This document shows positions 49,506 through 63,804 of a DNA stretch of 64,000 nucleotides, in pieces. Source of the stretch: Dryas octopetala (taxonomy: Eukaryota > Streptophyta > Magnoliopsida > Rosales > Rosaceae); NCBI GenBank assembly GCA_963921425.1, contig OY992839.1, positions 9,899,409-9,963,408 on the forward strand. Reading direction: 5' to 3'. The first letter of the stretch is position 1; each line of letters opens with the position of its first letter. Below the pieces are notes generated by a model. It saw nothing but the letters and a program-made list of their open reading frames with translations, was not told the origin of the DNA and ran no database searches. The translations under genes were made by a program, and so were the position numbers.

Positions 49506-52500
49506 ATGTCCTCGAAATGGCGTGCCATACAGCACCGCCATCGTTACACTTACAACACAGTCGTTTTCCCCACCTCCTACACCGAGTCCTTGAACTCACT
49601 GCCACTACAAGTATCGCACTCAACATTCTTTTCATTACTGAAAGAACTAATCTCTCTAAATTCCACATATGCCCAACTGAGCCACACAAAGAGCCTCGGT
49701 TCGGCTTTCGGAGACTTACTCGCTAATGGGGACGAAGCTTTAGTCTCCCAAGCCGCACCCTTTTACTTGGAGCTTCTGTTTCTGGAAAATTCACTGCCTT
49801 TGCACAAAACCATCGTCTCTGTTTTGGCAAAAGCTCGTAACTTTCAGTCTCTGATTTGCCAATGCTTCCGTAAGCTTTGCAAAGACTATGGTGGTGGCAA
49901 AGGGAAGCGGTTCTGCGTGTCCCGCTCGGCGTTATCGGTACTGGGTATGCCTAAGTTGGGGTTTTTAGTTGATGTTGTCGAAGAATGCTCGATTTTGATT
50001 GCTTCGGATATTGTTGTTAGCTTGAGTGGTCTGCTTTCGGAGACTAAAGCGTGCGCTCGGCCTTCGCCAATCGTTTTGGAACAATGTCAAGAGGCTTTGT
50101 CTTGTTTGTATTATTTGCTTCAGCGTTTCCCTTCTCAATTCAAGGAATTTACTGGTTCTGGGAATGGTTTTGATGGTGGTCAGTTGAATGTTTTGGAGAT
50201 GAGTATGACTGTCGTTTTAAGCATTTTGAAGTCGGTTGCTTTTTCGAGGGACTGTTTCGTGGCTGCTGGCGTGAGCTTTTGTGCAGCACTGCAAGTGTGT
50301 CTCAGTGTTGAAGAGCTCGGCTTGTTTATAATTGAAGGTATATTTGATCGAATTGATTGTAGTGGTTTGGATGCTAATATTGCCAAAGTTCCTTATAGAG
50401 GGGATCTATACACTGAAATACGTAAATTATCTGACTTGAGTAGACTTTGCTTGATAAGAGGGATTCTTACAGCGGTTTCAAGGACAGTGCTTAACACCCC
50501 TTTTGATATGTCAAGGGGTAATTCGAATGGCTATGTGGGTCAAATAAATGGTGGCAGTTGTGTTAAGACTATACTCTATGATGGAATTTTGCCCGAGTTA
50601 TGTAGCTACTGTGAGAACCCTACTGATAGCCATTTTAACTTTCATGCGTTAACTGTGTTGCAGATTTGTTTGCAACAGATAAAAACCTCAATGCTAGCTA
50701 ATCTTACCACCCCATCCGAGCATTATGATCCAATACCTGTGGAAATGGGAGCCCGGATATTGAAAATTGTATGGAATAATTTGGAAGATCCTTTAAGTCA
50801 AACAGTCAAACAAGTTCATCTCATTTTTGATCTCTTCCTAGACATTCGATCCACCCTTCGTTGGTCAGAAGGCAGTGAGAGAATAAAGTCATTCTTGCAA
50901 CATATTGCTTCAGATCTTCTTCGTCTGGGTCCTCGCTGCAAGGGGAGATATGTTCCTTTAATTTCACTAACCAAGAGATTGGGCGCAAAAACTATGTTGG
51001 ATATGAGTCCTGACCTGCTGTTTGAGACTGTACATGCGTACATTGATGATGATGTGTGCTGTGCTGTCACATCATTTTTGAAGTGTTTACTTGAGCACTT
51101 GCGTGACGAGTGTTGGAGCAGTGATGGTATTGAAGGTGGTTATGCACTGTACAGAGGGCATTGTTTGCCCCCGTTTTTATATGGACTTGCTTCTGGGGTT
51201 TCAAAGCTGCGCTCTAATTTGAACACTTATGCTCTGCCAATTTTACTTGAAGTGGACGAGGACAGTATATTTTCTATGCTTGCTTTTATTTCAGTTGGTC
51301 CAAGTAAGGGTGAAAATCAATTGTTATATCCTGAGCTCTGCCATGCAAACATGGAACTCAGAGTTGAACAGAAAGTGGCCATCTTAGTTTCACTGCTCAA
51401 GGTATCTCGTTTTCTTGCTTTGATTGACGGGGACATTGATTGGTGCAACGATTCTGCAGTATGTCAGAAATTGGGTGGACTGGAAAAAGATTTCCCTGAT
51501 CAAATTGCTGTTGTTTGTATCAAGGGGATAAAGGTTGAAGTTGTTGTCGAGTGGCTAGTGCTGGCATTGACCCATGTTGATGAGTCATTACGTGTGGAAG
51601 CTGCAGAGTCTCTTTTCTTGAATGCCAAGACAGCTAGTTTGCCTTCCCATTTAGAACTTATGTTGTTAAAGGAAGCAGTGCCATTGAACATGAGGTGTCC
51701 CTCTACAGGTTTCCAAATGAAGTGGAGTAGCTTGTTTAGAAAGTTTTTTTCTCGGGTTCGAACAGCCCTGGAGAGACAATTCAAGCAGGGAAGCTGGCAA
51801 CCTCTTGAGAATAACAACAATGAAAAGTGTCTGTCAAATGGAAGTGAGCATACTGAAGCTAACAGAGCAAGTGAACTTTTTCATTTCATGAGGTGGTTAA
51901 GTTCATTTCTATTTTTCTCTTGCTATCCTTCTGCCCCTTATAAGAGAAAAATAATGGCCATGGAGCTCATTCTAATAATGCTTAATGTTTGGTCTATCGT
52001 GCCTGCTACTCAAGAAAAATATGGTTCTTTTTCTATTGAATGCCGTCTCTATCCTTATAATAAAGGAATCACTCTACCTGATTCAACTTTGTTGTTAGTT
52101 GGATCTATAATTGATAGTTGGGACAGGCTGAGAGAGAGTTCTTTTCGCATATTGTTACATTTTCCAACCCCACTTCCTGGAATTTCAGATGAAGATATGG
52201 TCCAGAATGTGATTTTATGGGCTCAGAAATTAGTTTGCAGTCCACGTGTGAGAGAAAGTGATGCTGGAGCTCTGACTTTAAGGCTAATTTTCAGGAAGTA
52301 TGTCTTACAGCTAGGATGGACAGTCAGAACTTCAGTTAATGTAGCGTGTCTTTGTTCACAGTCTGGATTGGAAAACGGGGATCATCAGACCTATAATTCT
52401 AGACACCCTGTAATGGAATATTTAAGATCATTGATTGATTGGTTGGATGTTTCCGTAGTGGAAGGGGAGAGGGATCTTTCTGAAGCATGCAAGAACAGCT

Positions 52501-55500
52501 TTGTTCATGGGGTATTACTCACACTACGATATGCTTTTGAGGAATTGGACTTCAACTCTGATTTAGGACTGTCTAGTATCTCAGAGATGAGACATTCATT
52601 AGAGAAGCTCATGGAGCTCGTGATGCGAATAACTTCTATGGCACTTTGTGTGGTCTCTGCAGATGCTTGGTATCTTCCTGAGGACATGGATGGGATGGTT
52701 GATGATGATGATTCTTTCTTATTGGAGGTTCCAGATGAGGTGGAGGTGAAAACATCTCTGCTGGAGCATGAAGATAGGAACCCCAAACTTGTACAGAATA
52801 ACAGGCAATCCGAACAGAATGTAATGGTTGGTTGCTGGCTTGCAATGAAAGAGGTATTTGAATTGTTGTCTGCTTGTAGTTTTTCATTGGAATGCATTTG
52901 TAGTTGAAGGTATATAATTAAACCATCAAATACCTAGGATATATGAAACTGTAGTATGTAGTTGTACTGTCAAGGACAGGTTTGGCAAATTTCGTACATC
53001 AATGAGGACCATGTATTTAATGGTTAATTATGCCTTAATTTTCAGGTAAGTCTTCTTTTGGGAACTATCATAAGAAAGATTCCTTTACCAAGTAGTCCTT
53101 GCTCAGAATCATTTGATTCAGAAGGCACCTCTTCTTGTGCTTCTGATGTTTCAATTATGATTGTTTCGGATGCAATGCTTGATTTGAAACAACTTGAAAC
53201 AATTGGGAATCACTTCTTGGAAGTCCTTCTGAAGATGAAGCATAATGGGGCAATTGATAAAACAAGGGCTGGATTTACAGCTCTTTGCAACCGTTTACTT
53301 TGTTCAAATGATCCTCGGTATGTTTCTGTTTCATTCTAACTTTTTTCCAGTTGGTACATTCTAATATTATATACTATTTTATTATGTTGTCTTCAAGAAA
53401 GCTACTTTAGTATAAGATTTTCATGTATATCATGACTTTTATTCATTGAATTATGTCATCACCATTCAGAAGATTGCTTGTCACAAAAGATATGAGACAA
53501 AAGAAATAATGCAGCCCCATAGTTTATGTATGCTCCTAAGGAGTAATTGAAAGCTGAATATCTAAATGTTGAACTAAAATTTAATGAGGCGTGCAATGGC
53601 CATAAAAGAAGAGGAATAATCAAAGTCAACTAGGTTAAATTAGTAAATACTATTTAGTTAGCAATATATTTTGGTACAAAATCAGCATATTACAAAATTG
53701 TCCTGTCTAAGACTTACGAAATGACTGGGAACTGCCATAGACCAGTGAAAACCAAGGGTTGGCTGAAAAGCTTGCTAGCATGGATATGAGTGCGACATTA
53801 CATGAACTTCTAAAAAAGAAAGAATAGAAAAGAAAAGAAAAGAAAAGAAAAGGCAACACTATATGCATATGCTGACGCACAAAACTTCTGAATTTTTTTT
53901 GATAAAGTACAGCATGGATTGCGTAGTTCATGATAGATGCAATCATAGTTCATAAAATATCCCAGAAACCCTTCCTGTTTTTTGCATTACAAATTATAAA
54001 ACACTTCAAAAGTGGCTATATTCTTTTGGATGTGGTACTTTAGTTTTAATTGATGGGGTAAATTTTCAATTTCTTATAAGACCAACTAGGTGCTGTTAAT
54101 TTCTTCCTGTCTATAAGAAACTACTGTTGTATATGCCTGATGTTAACTCGTTCAACTGCATTCTGGAGATTGTTTCTTATGATGAGTCCATTTTCTAAGA
54201 TGGTTTTGCCTATTCAGACTTTGTAAGTTAACAGAATCCTGGATGGAGCAACTTATGGAAAGAACTGTGGCCAAGGGTCAAATAGTGGATGACTTGTTAA
54301 GGAGAAGTGCTGGTATTCCTGCTGCATTTATAGCTCTATTTCTCTCAGAGCCAGAAGGTTCACCTAAAAAACTTCTCCCACGGGCCTTACGGTGGCTAAT
54401 TGATGTTGCTAATGCATCTTTTCTGGACCAAGTTGAAACCAACGGCTCTAATGGTGACCTGTGTAAATTTTCTTCAACAAAGTCAGACAAAATTTGTGAG
54501 TCTGCACTGCCATCAGAGATAAATATTAGTGACAAGGTTTCAAAGATCCGTGATGAGGGTGTCATTCCTACGGTACATGCATTCAATGTCCTCAGAGCCA
54601 CTTTCAATGACACCAACCTGGCCACTGATACATCAGGTTTTTCTGCTGAGGCCATGATTGTTTCAATTCGCTCCTTTTCTTCTCCCTACTGGGAGGTTCG
54701 GAACAGTGCTTGTCTGGCATACACTGCTTTAGTGCGTCGCATGATTGGATTCCTTAATGTCCAGAAGCGAGAGTCGGCAAGGCGGGCACTAACTGGGGTC
54801 GAATTTTTTCGTAGGTATGGATTCCGTGACTAATGAATTCAATATATTTTTTTTGTCTTTCATGGTCTCCAAATTTTTATATACTTTTCAGAAATATATG
54901 CATTGATCAACCCATCCATGAAAGTATAAAATTTCACATAATTGAGGTCAAAGTTTAATTTTTAATCCCCACAAGGCCTCTAATTTGAGTTCCTCTCCAG
55001 GTTGACTAAAACAGAATTTTAAGGACCACTATGTTGTGAAAGTTGCTTTTGATACTTGGGAAACATGCTAGGAGGGGCATCATTCTGTTTCTGCTTTTTT
55101 CTAATATGTGAATTGCTGTTCTTGAGAATGACTAATGCATTATTCGTGATAAAGTGGAGAAGTTTGGACCAGTATGCTTTGTGTACACTTTATTGGTTCA
55201 CTTTTATTAACACACCTTACTCCTTTCTGTTGTGGTCTCTGATATATGGCTAATGATGAAAAATTATGTACGAGTCTAAAGTTGCACAGTTGACATATAA
55301 ATAAATTCATGTTAAGAGAGGGCAGAATCGTTTCCTCTTTTCACTGTCTTATTTGTTAAAATTTTCCAGTTTGCTTTTATAAGGTCTAAACTAAAGCAGT
55401 TATAAAAAGAAAAAAAAAAAAAAAGACAGAAACAAAGAAAGGGTCTAAACTAAAGCTTGCAAGTTTAGCCCTTTAAAATGCTTGTGGGGTCCAAGCACAG

Positions 55501-58211
55501 TGGTAGTGGACAAATGCTATACTATATACTAGGAATGCATTGTCTGAGTATTCTATTTTTCGATTGAAATAAAAACCTTGGACCTTTTTAAAATTTGGAC
55601 TTAAGAATATGGTTTCTGGATAATGGTTTAAGCTGCCCTAGCTATAAGTAGGATGGCTTCATCATTTGGGCTTTACTTTTCTAACATTCTTGTTATCATG
55701 GGTTCTTTCTGAATGCACTGAGATTATATTAGGTTTTCCTGAGTAACACTTAAAGCAAAATGTCTTTTTCCATGTAGGTATCCCTCATTACATTCATTTC
55801 TATTCAAGGAACTGAAAGCTGCAACTGAGTTGCTTGGGGATAGGCCATCTGGACCATCTGAATCCAACCTGAAAAATGTTGTGCACCCAAGCTTGTGCCC
55901 TGTGTTGATTCTGTTATCCAGGCTGAAGCCCTCAACAATCGCAAGTGAGACTGGAGATGACCTGGATCCTTTTCTGTACATGCCATTCATTAGAAGGTGC
56001 TCAACCCAAAGCAATTTAAGAGTCCGTGTTCTTGCATCTAGAGCTTTAACAGGCCTTGTATCTAATGAGAAGTTGCCAACTGTTCTCCTCAATATTGTAT
56101 CCGAGTTGCCTAGCATAGATAACCAAGCCACGATGACTCCTGAGTCATCCCTATTACTTCACAAAACCGAAAGAAGACAACAGAGTTCATCTAATTGGAT
56201 TCATGGAATTCTATTGCAGTTAAGTTCTCTCTTGGATACAAACTGTAGAAATCTGGCTGACTTCTCAAAGAAAGATCAGATTCTAGGTGACTTATTTCAA
56301 GCTCTTTTATCGCATTCATGGATTGCAAAGCCCAGTTGTTGCCCTTGTCCAATCCTCAATGCCTCTTTCTTAAAGCTGCTGGATCACATGCTCAGTATTG
56401 CAAGGACGTGCCATATGAGCAAAAAATTTTATGCTATCTGCAACCTACTGTTGGAGTTATCTACAGAATGTTTGGATGTAGAAGCTTCTTACAGGCATCC
56501 ATATTATGATCCAACAATAGCAGAACTTCGTCAACAAGCAGCAGTGTCCTATTTCAGTTGCGTGTTTCAACCATCTGAGGAAATGGCTGAAGAGACTTTT
56601 CAGATGCCGCAGAGATGTTCTCAGATTGATTCAAGAATTTTGAAGATACCTGAAACAAAGAACACTTTTGCGGGACTCCAGGAAAGGGTGGTCCACTCTC
56701 TGTCAGATTCAGAATATGAAGTTCGACTTGCAACATTGAAGTGGCTGCTGAAATTCCTAAAATCAACAGAATCTGGTAGTGATTCCCATGATCACATCAG
56801 TGAGATTAGAATTATTCAGCAGTGGATCAGAACTAACCTCCAAACATCATTGGTTGATCTCTTAGATGTGGAGAAGAATCACAGATGCTCATATTACATT
56901 CTCAGGATTCTATTCACTTGGAATGCACTGCAGTTTCAGAAGATTAAGGATGAAAAATGCACTGAAACAATTTACGTTGGTGGTATGGAATGTGATTCTG
57001 TGTTTTTGCTTTGGGATAAGTTGGTTTCCTTGTACAAGCTCACAAGACATGCAAAAACTCGAGAAACACTCATCTGCTGCATGGGAATCTGCATAAAGAG
57101 GTTTGCAGGTTTATTTACAACTTCTGTTCTCTCTGATGCAAGGATGAGTGAGTCTGACCAGTTAGAAAAATTGGCCCAACTTTATAGCAAAATTTCCTTT
57201 TTCACCAACATTATTATGAAACATAGTGCTTCGTCTGAGCCAGTAAACATGCGCAAGGCAGTGGCAGAGTCTATCATAGCATCTGGTTTGCTGGAGCAAG
57301 CTGAGCTTATTGGTTCTACTGTGTTCAATAACCAAATCCCTTCTGAAAATCCATGCTCTTATTTTGAACCAAAAGAAGCTGTTAATATATATGCTCATCA
57401 AACACTAGATATATGGTTCACATGTATCAAGCTGCTGGAGGATGAGGATGATGGGATTAGACAGAGGCTTTCCATGGGTATTCAAGGGTGTTTTACTTGC
57501 AAAAGATCTGGAAGCTCTCTTACTGGAGTAGTTCCAACTCAAGTGGAGAAAGTGATAGGATCGAGTTTTGAGCATCTATCTTCCATCTTTGGCCACTGGA
57601 TTGGGTATTTGGATTATCTTTTACGCTGGATACTGAGTGCAGCAAGTTATGAGGTGTCCAAAGGAGATCTTGTGAGACAGGTATTTGATAAGGAAATTGA
57701 TAATCATCACGAGGAAAAGCTGTTGATCTGTCAAATTTGTTGTTCTCAATTGGTGAAGCTTCCAATAACAAAATCTTGGGCGGCCAACGTTCTGGACAAA
57801 TGGCAGTTTAGGGATTATTTACAAGATTGGAGACTCAGATTTTCCCGCCAGTTGATGTCATTTGCCAAGGACCGCATTGGGAAACTAGGTGGAGCCGATT
57901 GGGTTGGTGGAGCGGGCAACCATAAGGATGCATTTCTGCCACTGTATGCCAATTTGCTTGCCTTTCATGCCCTCTCAAACTGCATATTGAATGGGAACAC
58001 TGAAGATAATATGCATCTACTGTTTGATGTTGTTGAACTCGCCAGAGCTATCAATCCATTTCTGAGGAACCCTTTGATTTCTAACCTGTATTTGTTAATA
58101 GTTAAATCTCATGAAGATGTTATTGGTTTGACCAGTGACGTCTTGATATCCAAAATGAGAGTAGATTATGCAATTTGGGATGGATTCAACCCCCATTTTC
58201 TTCTTAGTTAA
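49506..58211 (+). CDS. THADA/TRM732-type tRNA methyltransferase cofactor (DUF2428)
   Basis: Four exons, 49506-52853, 53046-53317, 54218-54814 and 55778-58211, are in phase and encode 2216 residues. The protein is almost wholly helical-repeat in character, with Leu-rich segments and no membrane or signal sequence. Exon 3 carries LLRRSAGIPAAFIALFLSEP at about 1233-1252. RRSAG(L/I)P is the signature of the DUF2428 family, needed in yeast Trm732 for action with Trm7. Other family blocks are SPYWEVRNSACLAYTALVRR and RVLASRALTGLVSNEKLP. Trm732/THADA with Trm7/FTSJ1 makes the 2'-O-methyl group at tRNA position 32. The length fits plant homologs of about 2100-2200 residues. The plant function is inferred from yeast and human relatives. 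Intron 2 holds an (AAAAG)n run near 53820-53851. Confidence 0.88.
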
Positions 58212-59416
58212 AGATCTGATTTGTATAATACCTGTGATTCACATTGTTCACTCAAAGGTCCTATCAGAAACATATATTGTTCACTCATACAAGGTTTTGG
58301 AGAATATCAAGGGAATTAACTGTTCTTTTTCTCCTTCTTTCTTTATTTATTTCTTTTTCCCTTTTTTCTGGGGAATGTACTATACAGGTCAGCTGAACAT
58401 ACAAGAATTAAGCTCTACATTACTACATGTCAACTTTCCTAATGCAAAAGCTACATTTCTGTTGGAGCTTTATGAGATTCAAAGGAGTGTACTCCCGCCA
58501 AACAAATAGTAAAACTCTGAATTGAACCAAAACCTGTTCGTCACAAATTTCTGTGTCCATTCAAATTCTGAGTGCATTCAAGATCCACTTTTCTTGCATG
58601 CAATCCTACATTAACTAAAACCAAACACGGTCGCAGCATAACACATTGAAACTACTGACTATATTTCATGCTATCGTGGTTAACACTCGTACATCAAAAG
58701 AATGTCTATGCTTCCCCTCCACATGAAATAAGAGTGCTGGCCTTTCTATAAACACAACCATTAAATGAACAATACAAATTATAGATAAGGAGGTCTAGTT
58801 TTTTTATTTTTATTTTTATATATATAGCAATGTCTCTCAAGTCTTAATGGCTTCTCTGCACTGCAGGAGTGCAGGGCTCATCTTCTAGGTTTTCTTTGTC
58901 GAAGCATTTTGTAATTTTGTTGATAAGATTTTAGGATGGAAATTTTAAATTGTGAGAATTCCACTAGAGGAAAAACATGAGAGGATTTTGTGTTTCTCAT
59001 AAAACCCACTAGACCGAAGATGCACTAGGATTTTTTTTTTTGGTATAGAAAGAATGTTCATTGATATCATTATTGAAACGTGATTTGTTCATCTGCTTGT
59101 AAAACTGAAAGATTGGGTTCGCTGCCATTGAGGAGGAGACCATGGATTTTGTGAAATATATGTCACTTTCAATAAATCCATATACATTTTTTAATGGACA
59201 AAGTGATCATTGCCAATAAAGATGGGCAAAAAAGAGAATTTTTATTTTATTTTTTAAAAATGGATAAAAGAGATAAAGAACTCAAAATGATCAACCTGAT
59301 ATCAAAACAAATTTAGCAAACTTTGTACAATATTTATCAACTTCCTTATAAATTAAAAAAAAAAAAAACTATAGGGGTTGGTAGACCCCATTTCCCCCAC
59401 CATGTCCTCGCCACTA
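58212..59416. other. Convergent 3' ends of the THADA-type and NRP genes
   Basis: This is the shared spacer of two genes facing each other. It is AT-rich, with T runs near 58800 and 59030. No gene is supported. Confidence 0.45.
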
Positions 59417-62400
59417 TTAATCTTCTCCGTCATCATCCTCACCATTCTCCTGTGCATGCACATCAGAAGTTGTCAGGACAGTCATTAAAATCAATTGGAA
59501 TTATTCAAGGAGGTCAACTCGGCCTAGATTGAACATAATATAAATAATGTCAACTGAAAAAGCAGAACTAAATTGAGGTGCTGGGATTAGTTGGTTGCAA
59601 TCAAGAATTGAGAAGTAAAACTCAAAAAGTACAACATAAACAATTTATTTCGTAACATGTTGCATGCCACTATGTAATGAAAGACCAATAACTCTATTAT
59701 GTAGAGATGAGCAATTGTGTACAACTCAAACTATCTTCACCGTGCAACCTTTTACCACAAAAGAATACAACATATATAATGTGTATAGGCGTGCGTCTAA
59801 AAAAAAGTGAGAGCATCACAAATCTTTACAACCTTTGCAGCACCAACTGGTCCAATTACAACATATATTAGAGAAGAAGAATATATTTTTTATTTATTAG
59901 AGTTAGAGAAGAAGAAAATGAATGCATATGTAATGTAATTTCATCCACGTTACCTCGTCATCATCTTCATCACCTTCAGAATCCTCTTCATCAGCCTCCT
60001 GAAACAACAAATTCAAAAGTTACCCATTGCCTGCCAAGGTTAGGATTCCCCCGGGGAAAAATAGAGATGTCTCCTTAGATTGAAAAGGGAAACTTTAAAT
60101 CTCAAAATCTTCATGTTTTTTTTTTTTTGTTCTTGGTAAATAGGCTCACACTCCCAATAGATCTTGGACATAAGACATTAAGACCTCACCCTCCGACCCA
60201 TACTAATGACGAGGAGACGAGATGCCATCCCATTTGTCCCAAAAGCCTTAATAAAAAATCTAGAAATCTTTCCTAAGTCCACATTTAAATAAAAAAGGAA
60301 AAAGCAGTTGAAAGGTACTTTAAAACACACACACACACACACATGATAAGAAAAGATTACATTATTGAAAAACTTTAGAGGATTGGGCCATAAGTCATCC
60401 TTAATAATCTCTGCCACCTGCAATTTCACAGTAAAAAGATGCAGAAATAAAGAGTAAGAAGAAAATGAAAGCTGATTCATATAACTTCAATTGAAACCCA
60501 GTAGAATTGACTACAGTTAAATCTTAAAGGATTATAACTAAAAACCACCGATAGGGCATAAAAATACTATTGATTACTTTTGAGATCACTGATGGATTTT
60601 CTTTTCTTTCCTTTTAGAAAGAAGCATTTTACATATGCAAAATTAGCATGCATATATACATGCAACCATACCTCAGTGAATAGATATACACAAAAACAGA
60701 AGTTACCTCATCCTGAATCTCAGCTATATCTTTCTGTTCAGTTTCACTAAACCAACTGAAGAAACTGCAATTATCAAATTATTGATAGGTGAATCAAAGA
60801 GCATGAACTACAAAAATACATTGTAAACAAGAAACAAGAATAAGCAAATTAGTTCAAACATTTTTGTTCAAAACAAACTTAATGGATCAATCACACACGT
60901 TGCTTACTTAATATATACATGGCAAAAGAGAGCTTAGCACTATATGGAATTTATAGTCTTATCTCTTAATGTAGGAAAAATGTGAACAGAGTCTACAATC
61001 TTTTATTTCTTGGTTCAGTTGTACAAAAACTGATAGACTCACACTTTATGCCAAGCAACTAAAGATCTTAATAGCTCATAAACCCTTCAACCCCAGCCAA
61101 CTTGAACTAAATTAGATACAAATAGGCACATAGGATGAAAAGAATAGAACCTCTCCTCGGCAGGTGGTCGTTTGTTTCCTTTTTTCTCGTGATTAACTCC
61201 ATTTGCAACACCCTTCACCATTTGCAATTCAGTAAATTTTATGAAAAGAGAAAAAAGATAAAACAATGTGAAAAAAAAAACGATGACAAGGACCAAAGGT
61301 GCAAGAGTGTTGTGAATACCATGCCTTCCTTCCATTCGATGGTTGTACCAGTAATTTTATTTGTCCCGTCATCAAAGAATGTGAAGGTTTTAGTCAGCTT
61401 TGTATCTTTAAAATAAGGATTGTCGTTAAAATTCTGAAATAGAGGAATTCAAACACTATTAGAGAAAAAGGGCAGAATATATAAGAAAAAAAATCCAAAA
61501 AGACAATAAATAAAACAGCCAGCATGAGAAGAGGAAAAATAATATTATGTGAATGACTAAGGTCAACTAAAGAAGAAGAACAAGCTTACAAATGTGATAG
61601 AATACCCTGACTTGAGATCTTTAAAGTCCTCCACATCAAGAGAATTTAAATACTTGAAGATCTATGGAAGAAAAGAAAAGAAATAGTAAATTCACAACTA
61701 TTCAATTCCAGTCATCTGACAGAATTAACACAATAAATTTTGGGTCATTATCGAATTATTTGTCCGACCTTCTGGTCTTCTGTGTTCAAAAGATCACAAA
61801 GTGCAGGATGGCTCAAGATCTGCGTGGAGCAATAAAGCAAAAGTTATAATATAACTCGCACAAATTCTCAATCAATCATTAAACATTTCAAAAAAAAAAA
61901 AAGATTTCAAAAAGAGATGGATAACTAACAGCAGTTAGCCAGAAGTCAGGAATGGTTTTTATAATCTCATTCCGTTTCATATAGACGGGCCTGCGTATGT
62001 CATTATACTTCTGCTCAACTTCCAACACTTTGTCACTCGCTTCTTCATTAACCTGTTGTGTGCCAATACAATTTCAAACTTCATCAGAATTATATACCAA
62101 TAATAAATCTCAAGTTGATATCCAATGAACAACTATTTTGAAATAAGCACAGAAAAATGAATAATAAAATCAACTTAATACATAGGGCCATATTTGGACA
62201 TCCCATTCCAATAATATTTGAATTCTCCTATTAATGTTCTGTCATAACCTTTTATCACAAATTACCTTATAGCGTTACCAAGTTACCAACTTCATTTTTC
62301 TGCAAATTATATATGCTACTAGTCCAAACAATACCCAGCTTTATAGATTGATTCTAGCAAAGCTGAAGAAAAAGGAAATAAGACACTCAAATCTTATGAG

Positions 62401-62922
62401 TAATAATTCCTTTTTACAAAAATTGAAAAGAAAGAATAAGTTGTCACAACTAACCCAAATATCATAAATAGATTCTCAAATGAATAAAGAAGGTCCTCCT
62501 TTTAATTCCCAAACCTTGAAAAACCCAAGTTCCAAAATCTTTATTCGATTAGCTAAATAGGTATATGATACTGCATTAAATTACATTTTCTCAAATACAG
62601 AAAAAAAAAAATACAAACTAAAATTCGGATACCAACACCAACAAACCCAGCCATATCAAATTTCAGAAAAAAAAGAAAAAAGAAAAGCGAAATTGAAAGC
62701 TACAATAGTGATATACAAACACTTGGGCATATACATTGTACATACAGACATATATGCGAAACACAGAGAGGGAAAGGGAGGTTACAGAACCTTCTCGAGG
62801 TCGTCTTGAACCTCCTGCAACTTCTCGATGGAAAGCACGAGCTCACTATCAATGTGATCAGTTTCGTCCTCCTCCGGACCTCTCTCAGTGGCCTTTGCCT
62901 TCTTCCCCTTGTCCGCCACCAT
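59417..62922 (-). CDS. NAP1-related histone chaperone (NRP, SET family)
   Basis: Ten minus-strand exons: 62791-62922, 61930-62052, 61769-61819, 61590-61661, 61320-61433, 61151-61212, 60707-60764, 60361-60417, 59954-59998 and 59417-59449, encoding 248 residues. The start is [21 protein letters not shown] dimerisation helix follows ([20 protein letters not shown], then [20 protein letters not shown]), then the SET/NAP earmuff fold ([46 protein letters not shown]) and [15 protein letters not shown] with [13 protein letters not shown]. The acidic tail ([25 protein letters not shown]) is split over two tiny exons. NRP1/NRP2 bind H2A-H2B and act in chromatin assembly, root meristem upkeep and DNA repair. 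Which of NRP1 or NRP2 is closer is not decided. Upstream aaccctaatt and ctagggttt telo-box cores lie at 62956-63001. Confidence 0.95.
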
Positions 62923-63249
62923 TTTGGAAACGAACCTAGTTTTCTCGGGAAAGGAAACCCTAATTACTCTCCGGAAAGTGAGGAAAACTCAGCTAGGGTT
63001 TTACAACAACTGTGTATGTATATATATATATATATATATGCTTTTGGGTAAACAGAGAAGATCGGCTTCGGGGTTTCGAAGTGGAAGCTGTTGGTTGCTA
63101 CCAGCCTATCGCGTATTTATACGAGGGAGAAGGAGTGAGTATGTGTGTGTGGGACCCTCGCTCTAAGTGGACCCGGCCCTGTTGGGCTCGAGTCGCAAAG
63201 AGAAAGAGGAAGGCCTCCGGTTTGGGCCTGCTTCTAGGGTTTATGTTTT
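62923..63249 (-). promoter_or_regulatory. NRP 5' UTR and promoter
   Basis: Two telo-box cores (aaaccctaatt near 62956, gctagggttttac near 62993) and an (AT)n run at 63018-63039 lie within 120 bases of the ATG. Site II-like motifs (ggccctgttgggct, gtttgggcct) lie at 63175-63230. Confidence 0.55.
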
Positions 63250-63641
63250 GGGATATTTTAAAAGAACCCCAATGTTTTGCTTTCAAAACTCTACAAGATT
63301 TTATTTCAAAATTTTTCCAATTTTATCCCTTAAACCCTTAATTGTACAAACCTCCCTCCCCCACTACCCACCCTACAAGCGTCACTAGTACCACCACCAG
63401 CTAGCATTGTTGACACACACCACCATCAGCTAGCGTCGCTTTCAACTTCCTCCCCTTTGTTTATCTCTTTCCCTCTCTTTTCCTTTCTCTTCCTCTCCTT
63501 TGGGAGAAAGGCGACATTGGTAGGGCGGGTGGTGGGGGAGGGATTTTGTCTTTCCTTTTTTTAACAATTATGGTCTAAAGGGTTAAAATAGGAAAAAAAA
63601 AAATTGTAAGGTATTGAAAGGGGGTTCTTTTAGAATTACCC
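63250..63641. mobile_element. Mutator-type MITE between divergent genes
   Basis: This 392-bp element opens GGGATATTTTAAAAGAACCC and closes GGGTTCTTTTAGAATTACCC. The arms stay similar for about 90 bp. A perfect 9-bp duplication, TTATGTTTT, lies at 63241-63249 and 63642-63650. It is non-coding, with a CT/CAC-rich core. Confidence 0.88.
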
Positions 63642-63772
63642 TTATGTTTTGGGCCTTTGGCCCTATCTAGCAATTAATTAGAAGAGACAAAAAAAAACCG
63701 ATCAAGTTTTTTAATTTTTATTTTTTATTATTCAAAAGCAAAAGGAATCAAGTTTAATTAACCGTCCGCCTG

Positions 63773-63780
63773 TATAAATA
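63773..63780 (+). promoter_or_regulatory. TATA box of the next gene
   Basis: TATAAATA is followed about 30 bases later by a C/T-rich start region (cttccctcccattttgttac) and a telo-box core (ttagggtttc near 63876). This is a typical plant core promoter. Confidence 0.65.
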
Positions 63781-63804
63781 ACGTCTGGCACTGAACTTCC
63801 CTCC

